Origin: an uncultured Clostridium sp.
GTDB lineage: Bacteria; Bacillota; Clostridia; Lachnospirales; Lachnospiraceae
Direction of reading: 5' to 3'
NCBI GenBank assembly: GCA_900553925.1
Contig: USFH01000059.1
Location: 1 to 12,019, forward strand
Length of the DNA stretch: 12,019 nt
Part shown: piece by piece, positions 1-5,410 of the stretch
How the letters are laid out: each line of letters opens with the position of its first letter
Position numbering within the stretch: position 1 is the first letter of the stretch
Notes under the pieces: generated by a model
The model's input: only the letters and a program-made list of their open reading frames with translations
Told to the model about the DNA's origin: nothing
Database searches by the model: none
Program-made: the position numbers and the translations under genes

Positions 1-2
1 AT

Positions 3-1409
3 GAGATGATACAGGATGCATTTTCATATTCGGAGAAATATAGAACACCGGTTCTGTTCCGTCCGACGACACGTGTCTGCCATGCGTATGCGTCGATTGA
101 GAATCCGGTTAATAATGGACCAAAAGCATATGATGGCTTCGTGAAGGATTCAAAGAAATGGGTCATCTTCCCGCGGTTATCCTACATGAATCATGCGATG
201 ATCGAGCAGCGGAATGTTGAAATCGGAAAAGATTTTTCTACATATAAATGGAATCGTGTGGAAGGCGGAAATTCTAAGAAGGCAGTAATTACGTCAGGAA
301 TCAGCTATGCCTATGCGAAGGAATATCTGAAAGACCACACGGACATCAAGCTCATCAAGCTTGCGACTGCGTACCCTTTGCCGGAGGATTTCCTGCTTCA
401 GGCACTCGAGGGTGTGGAGGAACTGCTCTGTGTGGAGGAGCTTAGTCCATATATTGAAGAACAGATTCTGAAGCTTGTCGGGAAGCACGCGCTTGCCATC
501 AAGGTGTCAGGAAAATTAGACGGAAAGGTGCCGGCAAGTGGCGAGAACAGTTCGAATCTGGTTGCAGATATTCTGAGTGAGTTCCTTGGGACGGAGAAGC
601 TCGCGCGTGGGTATGATGACAGCGATGCACCATCTCTTCCGATGCGTCCGCCGGTACTTTGCGCAGGTTGTCCGCATCGCGCATCCTTCTATGCAGTGAA
701 GCAGGCGATGAAGGGAAAGAAAGCGTATTTCTGTGGCGATATCGGATGTTATACACTCGGAAATGCGATGCCGCTTGATATGGTTGATACGTGTCTCTGC
801 ATGGGTGCCGGAATCACGATGGCGCAGGGCTTCCACTGGATTGACGGGGAAGGCACATGCTTCGGATTCGTGGGCGATTCGACGTTTTTCGCATCGGGTA
901 TGACGGGTGTCGTAAATGCGGTGTACAATAACGCAGATATGATTCTCTGCGTGCTGGATAATTCGACAACGGCGATGACCGGTCATCAGCCGCATCCGGG
1001 AATCGGACGGAATATGATGGGACAGTTCGTGGACAAGGTAGATATTGCGAAGGTGTTGGAAGGAATCGGAGTACATATGATCGTGACGGTTAATCCATTA
1101 GACCTTGATGCGTCGGTGGCTGCTGTGCAGGAATGTGCCACGCTTCCGGGCGTGAAAGCGATTATCTTCAAGTCGCCTTGTATCGCGATTTCCAAGCCAG
1201 ACGGCAAATGCCGGATCTCGGAGCAGTGCATCAATTGTAAGAAATGCATCCGTGAGATCGGCTGTCCGGCACTTATTACCGTAGATGGAAATGTGACGAT
1301 CGATGAAAACTTATGTACCGGCTGCGGCCTGTGTAGCCAGATCTGCCCGGTTCACGCCATTGATGGCGGGGAACAGGAATCATCAGCAAAAGGAGGTGCC
1401 ACATCATGA
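3..1409 (+). CDS. iorA: Indolepyruvate:ferredoxin oxidoreductase alpha subunit, 5'-truncated by the window edge
   Basis: This is the large subunit of the TPP-dependent enzyme that oxidatively decarboxylates aryl-pyruvates (from Trp, Phe or Tyr) to aryl-acetyl-CoA, passing electrons to ferredoxin in the cytoplasm. The reading frame is already open at the left edge, so the internal Met at position 6 is not the start. About 468 residues are visible; the family is usually near 580-600, so roughly the first 110-130 are missing. The visible part opens with the TTRVCH stretch that closes the N-terminal pyrimidine-binding region. The TPP-binding half follows, with CAGCPHR near 660-680, CGDIGC near 739-756 and GDST near 874-885. 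The C-terminus carries two 4Fe-4S motifs (about 1210-1275 and 1312-1353), CxxCxxC followed by CP in both. The stop overlaps the iorB start in ATGA. Direction of catalysis in vivo cannot be read from the sequence. Confidence 0.95.
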   Translation, partial: EMIQDAFSYSEKYRTPVLFRPTTRVCHAYASIENPVNNGPKAYDGFVKDSKKWVIFPRLSYMNHAMIEQRNVEIGKDFSTYKWNRVEGGNSKKAVITSGISYAYAKEYLKDHTDIKLIKLATAYPLPEDFLLQALEGVEELLCVEELSPYIEEQILKLVGKHALAIKVSGKLDGKVPASGENSSNLVADILSEFLGTEKLARGYDDSDAPSLPMRPPVLCAGCPHRASFYAVKQAMKGKKAYFCGDIGCYTLGNAMPLDMVDTCLCMGAGITMAQGFHWIDGEGTCFGFVGDSTFFASGMTGVVNAVYNNADMILCVLDNSTTAMTGHQPHPGIGRNMMGQFVDKVDIAKVLEGIGVHMIVTVNPLDLDASVAAVQECATLPGVKAIIFKSPCIAISKPDGKCRISEQCINCKKCIREIGCPALITVDGNVTIDENLCTGCGLCSQICPVHAIDGGEQESSAKGGATS

Positions 1410-1996
1410 AGAAAGATATATTGATCTGTGGTGTCGGCGGACAGGGAACCGTGCTGGCATCCAAAATTATTGCGGCATCTGCGATGGATGAAGGCTCGGC
1501 AGTTCATTCGGCAGAGACGATCGGTATGGCACAGCGAGGTGGTTCGGTGACGAGCCATGTGCGTATCGGGGAGGCGTATGCACCGCTGATCCCACAGGGG
1601 GCAGCAGATATGATTCTGGCGTTTGAGCCGGCGGAGGCTGTGCGGAACTTAGGGTATCTGAAAAAGGATGGAATCGTGATCGTGAATCGTGTACCGGTAA
1701 AACCGGTGACAGAATCTTTGCAGGATACCGGGTACGACGGCACAGAGATGATTGCATATCTGCAGAAGAAATGCAGCTGTATCGTAATCGATGCAGAGAA
1801 AATCTGTGCACCGTTTGGCTCGTCGCGATATTTCAACATTGCCATCCTGGGCGTGGCAGTTGGAAGCGGACGGCTTGGAATCAGCAAGGAAACCGTGCTC
1901 GCAGAGCTTGAAAGACGCGTGCCGGCGAAATATGTAGAGACAAACAAAGCGGCATTTTACGCAGGTGTTGAAGTGGGAAGCGGAAAAACGTTGTGA
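1406..1996 (+). CDS. iorB: Indolepyruvate:ferredoxin oxidoreductase beta subunit
   Basis: This is the small (gamma-type) subunit of the 2-oxoacid:ferredoxin oxidoreductase and completes the IorAB enzyme with the upstream gene. The 196-residue length is normal for IorB. The N-terminus has the GVGGQG nucleotide-binding loop at residues 9-14, followed by the ETIGMAQRGGSV segment typical of the family. The ATG overlaps the iorA stop by 4 bp and is preceded by AGGAGGT at 1391-1397, so start and translational coupling are both well supported. No Fe-S motif is present, as expected, because the clusters sit in IorA. A 60-bp gap with no clear promoter or terminator separates it from the CoA ligase gene, consistent with one operon. 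Confidence 0.95.
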   Translation: MKKDILICGVGGQGTVLASKIIAASAMDEGSAVHSAETIGMAQRGGSVTSHVRIGEAYAPLIPQGAADMILAFEPAEAVRNLGYLKKDGIVIVNRVPVKPVTESLQDTGYDGTEMIAYLQKKCSCIVIDAEKICAPFGSSRYFNIAILGVAVGSGRLGISKETVLAELERRVPAKYVETNKAAFYAGVEVGSGKTL

Positions 1997-2056
1997 TAGA
2001 GAAAATAACGTATCATCAGTCGATATTATAAATCGTATTTGGAGGAGGAACCAACT

Positions 2057-3298
2057 ATGAAATTAACAGAGTTACAGTTGTCGCAGGTAGACGCGCAGAT
2101 TAAGCGTCTGATCCAGACAGACAGTTATTATGGCAGAATTTATAAAGAAGCAGGCATCACAGGTGTTTCAAGTCAGGAGGAGTTCGAGCAGCTTCCGTTC
2201 TCCAGCAAGGCGGACCTTCGAAATGCGTATCCGCTTGGGATTCAGGCGGTACCGGATGAGGAGGTGGTACGAATCCATTCTTCGTCCGGTACGACAGGTA
2301 AGCCGGTCATCATTCCTTATACAGCAAAGGATGTGGATGACTGGGCGATTATGTTTGCACGCTGCTATGAAACAGCAGGTATCACAAACAAAGACCATAT
2401 TCAGATTACAGCCGGTTATGGTCTGTGGACGGCGGGAATCGGTTTCCAGGCAGGCTGTGAGAAGCTTGGCGCAATGGCAATTCCGATGGGACCGGGGAAT
2501 ACAGATAAGCAGATTCAGATGATGTTGGATCTGAAATCGACCGTCCTTACTGCGACATCTTCGTATGCTTTGCTTCTGGCGGAGGAAATCAATAAAAGAG
2601 GAATCCGCGATCAACTGTATCTGAAGAAAGGTATTTTTGGTTCCGAGCGCTGGAGTGAGAAGATGCGGGAATATATTAAAAGGGAGCTTGGAGTTTCTCT
2701 TTATGATATCTATGGACTGACGGAGATTTATGGACCGGGCATCGGAATCAGCTGTGATGAAAATTCGGGTATGCATTATTGGGATGATTATGTATATATT
2801 GAGATTGTTGATCCGAAGACACTTCAGCCGGTACCGGACGGAGAAGAAGGAGAGATTGTTATAACAACACTTGTCAAGGAAGGCGCACCGCTTCTGCGAT
2901 TCCGGACACATGATATCTCCAGAATTATTCCGGGTGAATGTGCATGTGGAAACAAATATCCGCGTCTTGATATAATTAAGGGACGTAGCGATGATATGTT
3001 CAAGGTACATGGTGTCAATATGTTCCCAAGTCAGGTAGAAGAAATCCTTGGCATGGTGGATGGTGTATCGAGCGAATATAACATTAATATCGCACATGAT
3101 GAAGCACATAACCGTGATATTATCATGGTGACTGTTGAGGCGGAAGGCCGTGTGGACTTCGAGCAGACAGGTCGGACGATCAAGAATCTGTTCAAGTCGA
3201 AGATGAGTGTTACACCGAAGATCAATGTTGTGCCGGTTGGCACATTGCCGCGAACAGAGAAGAAGGCGAAGCGTGTGATCGATCACCGTGAGGTGTAG
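2057..3298 (+). CDS. paaK: Phenylacetate-CoA ligase (AMP-forming), PaaK family
   Basis: This adenylate-forming enzyme activates phenylacetate or a related aryl-acetate with ATP and CoA to aryl-acetyl-CoA. It is 413 residues from the chosen ATG, in line with PaaK proteins. Motifs in order: SSSGTTGKP phosphate loop (about 75-83), YGLTEIYGPG adenosine-binding segment (about 219-228), RTHD (about 283-286), the hinge region KGRSDDMFKVHG (about 308-319), and a C-terminal PRTEKKAKR lysine region that supplies the catalytic Lys in this superfamily. The ATG at 2057 lies 8 nt after GGAGGAGG (2041-2048). An in-frame TTG at 2039 would put that ribosome site inside the gene and was rejected. Being next to iorAB suggests the substrate is the aryl-acetate whose CoA ester IorAB makes or consumes. 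Exact aryl specificity (phenyl, indolyl, hydroxyphenyl) is not determinable here. Confidence 0.92.
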   Translation: MKLTELQLSQVDAQIKRLIQTDSYYGRIYKEAGITGVSSQEEFEQLPFSSKADLRNAYPLGIQAVPDEEVVRIHSSSGTTGKPVIIPYTAKDVDDWAIMFARCYETAGITNKDHIQITAGYGLWTAGIGFQAGCEKLGAMAIPMGPGNTDKQIQMMLDLKSTVLTATSSYALLLAEEINKRGIRDQLYLKKGIFGSERWSEKMREYIKRELGVSLYDIYGLTEIYGPGIGISCDENSGMHYWDDYVYIEIVDPKTLQPVPDGEEGEIVITTLVKEGAPLLRFRTHDISRIIPGECACGNKYPRLDIIKGRSDDMFKVHGVNMFPSQVEEILGMVDGVSSEYNINIAHDEAHNRDIIMVTVEAEGRVDFEQTGRTIKNLFKSKMSVTPKINVVPVGTLPRTEKKAKRVIDHREV

Positions 3299-3315
3299 GA
3301 AAAGGAGGTCCACAG

Positions 3316-3855
3316 ATGCGAAACATTTTAATTGTAGTAGATATGCAGAAAGATTTTGTAACAGGTGCACTTGCGTCAGCGGAAGCACAGGCGATTCTGC
3401 CGAAAGTAAAGGAAAAAATCGAGGCGTATGATCGTGCTGGTAAGGAGATTATTTTCACGCGGGATACACATGGAGAAGATTATATGCAGACGAACGAGGG
3501 AAAACATCTGCCGGTTCCGCATTGTATTAAAGGGACGGATGGATGGCAGATCTGTGCAGAACTCACTGATGGAATCACTTCGGAATATAAGACCGTTGAC
3601 AAGCCCACGTTCGGGTTCTTAGGCTGGAAGGATGTCCTTGCGAGTGAGACTGCGAATGGTTCGGATCTGGATATTGAAATGATTGGAGTCTGCACGGACA
3701 TCTGTGTCGTGTCGAATGCCCTTATACTGAAAGCCTTGTATCCGGAAGCAACGGTGCGCGTGGATGCAGGCTGTTGTGCGGGCGTGACACCGGAAGCACA
3801 TGCGGCAGCACTTGTGACAATGCGTGCCTGCCAGGTGGATGTAATCGATAAATAA
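3316..3855 (+). CDS. Isochorismatase/nicotinamidase-fold cysteine hydrolase
   Basis: A 179-residue single-domain cysteine hydrolase. The family triad is visible: Asp9 in VVDMQKDF, Lys96 in VDKPTFGF, and Cys130 in GVCTDICVVSNALILKA. The family's cis-peptide/oxyanion region lies just before the Cys. Asp50 and His52 (RDTHGEDY) and His69 (VPHCIKGTDGW) match the metal-binding positions seen in nicotinamidases, which favours an amide hydrolase over a true isochorismatase; the substrate itself is not shown. The ATG at 3316 follows AAAGGAGG (3301-3308) by 7 nt and lies 17 bp behind paaK, so it is the last gene of the ior-paa operon. Nicotinamide deamidation is the default guess. An aryl-acetamide or similar amide would suit the operon better but is pure inference. 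Confidence 0.88.
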   Translation: MRNILIVVDMQKDFVTGALASAEAQAILPKVKEKIEAYDRAGKEIIFTRDTHGEDYMQTNEGKHLPVPHCIKGTDGWQICAELTDGITSEYKTVDKPTFGFLGWKDVLASETANGSDLDIEMIGVCTDICVVSNALILKALYPEATVRVDAGCCAGVTPEAHAAALVTMRACQVDVIDK

Positions 3856-3876
3856 GGAACAAGAGATGGAATGTGA

Positions 3877-3975
3877 GGGGAGAGATTGAAGAATTCAGGA
3901 AACTCCCCAATAGCAGGCGGAAAGCGCGGCGGGGTATTGGGGAGAAAACTGAAAAATTCAGGAAACTCCCCAATA
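3877..3975. repeat. Tandem compound-hairpin repeat, two copies about 63 bp apart
   Basis: Positions 3888-3912 and 3951-3975 are a 25-bp direct repeat with one mismatch. Each copy folds alone: an outer G/C stem (GGGGAG 3877-3882 with CTCCCC 3903-3908; TATTGGGGAG 3935-3944 with CTCCCCAATA 3966-3975, perfect over 10 bp) and an inner 5-bp stem (TTGAA/TTCAG or CTGAA/TTCAG) capped by 3 nt, separated by a purine-rich internal loop. CTCCCCAATA of copy 1 (3903-3912) can instead pair with TATTGGGGAG of copy 2 over 10 bp, so the folds are mutually exclusive. It lies between the convergent hydrolase and MerR genes. Neither strand has a U tract behind the stem, so it is not a standard intrinsic terminator. 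Copies elsewhere in the genome cannot be seen from here. Confidence 0.8.
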
Positions 3976-4019
3976 ATCAAGTAGATCGATAGTTGTGATT
4001 TGGGTAAAAAAGCAATTAT

Positions 4020-4820
4020 CTATAAATATCCCCCAAGATCCTCTGAGAAGGGCAGGGCAACCTGCGTGATGTAGTCTTCTGTATGGTCTCCGCGATTAGG
4101 AGGCCCTTCGAGATAGATACAGTGGAATCCGCCGGTTGCCTGAATTTTATTTTCCTGTATATATGCCAGCAGGGCGTCAATCGCGGTATTGATTTCTTCG
4201 TAAGCACCACGATAGTAGATGCACAAGGCAGACATTTCCGCAAACTCCATCCGCTCTTCTCCCACAAAATCTTCCGAGACAGGGATACAGCATAGCAGAT
4301 CGAGTTCCTTGCAGGAGGAACCTGCACGTACAGTAAACATGCGGCTCCCCATGGACATTTTCCCTGTTCTTGCTGCGGCAATATAGGTATCCCGCAGTTT
4401 GATGGCGGCATCCTTCGCATCGGTACACTGGTATCTGCGGCAGAAACACACCTGCCTAGGCAGACGGACACGGTGCACGCTTAAGTCTCCCGGTTTTGCC
4501 GCGCGCAGTTGAAGCAGATGGATGTTGCGGTCCAAGGTTGCCCGCAGATTCATGAGGCGGTCAAGATAGCGGTCAAGGTTTTCTGTATCATAGTAATATT
4601 CTCTGATTTCCGCCAGCGAAAGTCCCAGTGTCTGTAACGAGCGGATAGCACGAATCTGCGTCATATTATCCGCAGTATAATAGCGGTAGCCGCTTGCTTC
4701 ATCCTTGACTGCAGGTGTCAGCAGTCCCATCTCTTCATAGACAAGGATTGTCTTCCGTGTCACTCCCAAGATCTTGGCAATCTCGCCGATTTTAAATAGA
4801 TGCTCACTTTGTTTTCTCAT
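4020..4820 (-). CDS. MerR-family transcriptional regulator with GyrI-like effector-binding domain
   Basis: This is a cytoplasmic DNA-binding one-component regulator of 266 residues. The winged helix-turn-helix is at about 8-77 (FKIGEIAKILGV, then the YYEE-like YEEMGLL turn and GYRYYTADN wing). A linker helix covers about 80-107. The C-terminal part, about 115-266, resembles the GyrI/BmrR ligand-binding fold, with YRGAYEEI near 203-210 and a TQVALPF strand near 252-258. The start follows AGGAGG (complement of 4827-4832) by 6 nt. The C-terminal half is Cys-rich (C125, C127, C132, C170, C177, C178, C200, C234), but there is no metal-site arrangement like MerR or CueR, so a drug-like or small organic ligand is more likely. 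It is transcribed away from a MerR-type promoter at 4973-5003, its probable target. Confidence 0.9.
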   Translation of the reverse strand: MRKQSEHLFKIGEIAKILGVTRKTILVYEEMGLLTPAVKDEASGYRYYTADNMTQIRAIRSLQTLGLSLAEIREYYYDTENLDRYLDRLMNLRATLDRNIHLLQLRAAKPGDLSVHRVRLPRQVCFCRRYQCTDAKDAAIKLRDTYIAAARTGKMSMGSRMFTVRAGSSCKELDLLCCIPVSEDFVGEERMEFAEMSALCIYYRGAYEEINTAIDALLAYIQENKIQATGGFHCIYLEGPPNRGDHTEDYITQVALPFSEDLGGYL

Positions 4821-4877
4821 AGAAATCCTCCTGATAAAATCGGTATTTTTTTCTCTGATGATGCGAATCTCTGTCTA

Positions 4878-4907
4878 AATATAATCCAAATAATCAATCC
4901 CATACAA
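4878..4907 (-). promoter_or_regulatory. Possible sigma-A promoter of the MerR gene
   Basis: On the minus strand, TTGTAT (4907-4902) and TATATT (4883-4878) are spaced by 18 bp, giving a transcript start near 4871 and a leader of about 50 nt that contains the AGGAGG site. This is the best pair I found upstream of the MerR gene, but the region is AT-rich and both boxes are imperfect. Confidence 0.35.
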
Positions 4908-4972
4908 TCAAGTCTTTTCTGTAGATAACGTGAATTATTCGCGATTCCTGTCTGGAAAAATCGAATTTCCCA

Positions 4973-5003
4973 TTGACTTGTCCCTTAGGGGACGATTTAA
5001 AAT
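4973..5003 (+). promoter_or_regulatory. MerR-type promoter with 19-bp spacer and dyad operator
   Basis: TTGACT (4973-4978) and TAAAAT (4998-5003) are separated by 19 bp. That over-long spacer is the hallmark of promoters that MerR-family activators open by untwisting DNA. The spacer holds the dyad GTCCC-TTAG-GGGAC (4980-4993), placed between the two boxes as in known MerR operators. The MerR-family gene begins about 150 bp away on the other strand, so it is the obvious binding candidate. Transcription would start near 5010 and run rightward, yet no convincing gene follows before 5411. It may feed an RNA with the 5077-5111 hairpin and, by read-through, the riboswitch and kinase. Confidence 0.75.
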
Positions 5004-5076
5004 TATCATAACAGAATGTTTATAGGTTTACAAGAGGAGGAAAACCCTCAGAAAAAGAATAATTCCTAGTTTGGAT

Positions 5077-5111
5077 GGCAGGCCTGCAGATCGGTGATCT
5101 GTGGACCTGCC
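5077..5111 (+). other. Strong near-perfect hairpin in the leader behind the MerR-type promoter
   Basis: Positions 5077-5092 pair with 5096-5111 around the loop GGT: 13 Watson-Crick pairs, 2 G-U wobbles (5086/5102 and 5085/5103) and one C-A mismatch (5083/5105). The wobbles pair only in the + strand RNA, becoming A-C mismatches on the other strand, which suggests a structured rightward transcript. No U tract follows in either direction, so it is not an ordinary intrinsic terminator. A 14-codon frame starting at 5075 spans it but lacks a ribosome site. Function is unknown. Confidence 0.6.
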
Positions 5112-5207
5112 GGATATAAGAAATATATAACGCAATTACAGATAGATGATTACCGGATGTTTAAAGATTCATAAAAATGGATGTAAGATTCTAGTAATAT
5201 TCTACAA

Positions 5208-5236
5208 TTGTAATTAATAATAGTATGTGTTACTAT
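5208..5236 (+). promoter_or_regulatory. Promoter for the riboswitch-kinase transcript
   Basis: TTGTAA (5208-5213), a 17-bp spacer and TACTAT (5231-5236) with an upstream TG at 5228-5229 form an extended -10 promoter. It would start transcription near 5243, just ahead of the c-di-GMP aptamer, the position expected for a riboswitch transcript. Confidence 0.6.
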
Positions 5237-5254
5237 TTCGATAATGTAAGTAAA

Positions 5255-5325
5255 TATTTGGCAAAACAATCGAAAGATTGCGACGCAAAGCTATAGGGCC
5301 TGTAAGATGGCAGCCAGTTGCACGG
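5255..5325 (+). promoter_or_regulatory. c-di-GMP-I (GEMM-I) riboswitch aptamer
   Basis: The hallmarks of the GEMM-I class are present in order. The 5' P1 strand is GGCAA (5260-5264). A short hairpin CAATC-GAAA-GATTG (5267-5280) carries the GNRA tetraloop. The highly conserved core ACGCAAAGC is at 5283-5291. A second short helix (GCT/AGC at 5290-5292/5312-5314 and GCC/GGC at 5298-5300/5309-5311) contains the GGGCCT-TAAG receptor-like sequence. The closing segment is GCAGCCAGTTGC (5310-5321), whose TTGC pairs with GCAA of P1. The family binds cyclic di-GMP and controls downstream genes in cis. Here it lies 5' of a terminator and a hybrid sensor kinase gene. The second helix is short, with an 8-nt loop, and the tetraloop receptor carries extra bases compared with the usual CCTAAG. 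I judge it a genuine, compact member. Confidence 0.9.
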
Positions 5326-5348
5326 ACGTATAACGTAACGTTTATTTC

Positions 5349-5398
5349 AGAAGCATTGTATTGCCATATAAGGGTAGGTATAATGCTTCTTTTTATTT
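5349..5398 (+). terminator. Intrinsic terminator forming the riboswitch expression platform
   Basis: AGAAGCATT (5349-5357) pairs perfectly with AATGCTTCT (5382-5390), extends inward by a few wobble-containing pairs, and is followed by TTTTATTT. It ends 13 bp before the kinase start and about 25 nt behind the aptamer, the usual place for a regulated terminator. Bases 5355-5368 of its 5' arm and loop are complementary at 12 of 14 positions to 5257-5270, the 5' strand of the aptamer, giving a candidate antiterminator. Confidence 0.88.
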
Positions 5399-5410
5399 GA
5401 TAAGGGTAGA

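Noticed and set aside
516..1076. Minus-strand open frame of 186 codons opposite iorA
   Set aside because: Antisense to the TPP-binding part of iorA, rich in His/Arg/Ile as expected for a shadow frame, with no ribosome site.
2039..2056. TTG start extending paaK by six codons
   Set aside because: It would place the excellent GGAGGAGG site inside the gene and has no ribosome site of its own; ATG 2057 fits.
1997..2056. Separate promoter for paaK in the 60-bp gap
   Set aside because: AT-rich -10-like sequences exist (TATTAT near 2024) but no -35 at a fitting distance; read-through from iorAB is the simpler view.
2168..3388. Long open frame of about 400 codons on the minus strand opposite paaK
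   Set aside because: It lies wholly antisense to a gene with clear family motifs, has no ribosome site and encodes no recognisable domain; it is a shadow of the codon bias of paaK.
3888..3975. Two repeats with a spacer resembling a tiny CRISPR array
   Set aside because: Only two copies, the spacer pairs with the repeats as a hairpin arm, and there are no cas genes.
3935..3975. Intrinsic terminator between the convergent genes
   Set aside because: The stem is perfect over 10 bp but neither strand has a T tract after it; the A run at 4005-4010 is not preceded by a GC stem on the minus strand.
3480..3980. Minus-strand frame with a repeated GEFPEFF peptide
   Set aside because: The peptide repeat follows from the 63-bp DNA repeat spacing being a multiple of three; the rest is antisense to the hydrolase gene.
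5016..5069. 17-codon frame just behind the MerR-type promoter
   Set aside because: No ribosome site precedes it; the AGGAGG at 5035-5040 is inside it, and no start codon follows that AGGAGG at a usable distance.
5075..5119. 14-codon frame across the 5077-5111 hairpin
   Set aside because: No ribosome site within reach, and the sequence is better explained by RNA pairing.
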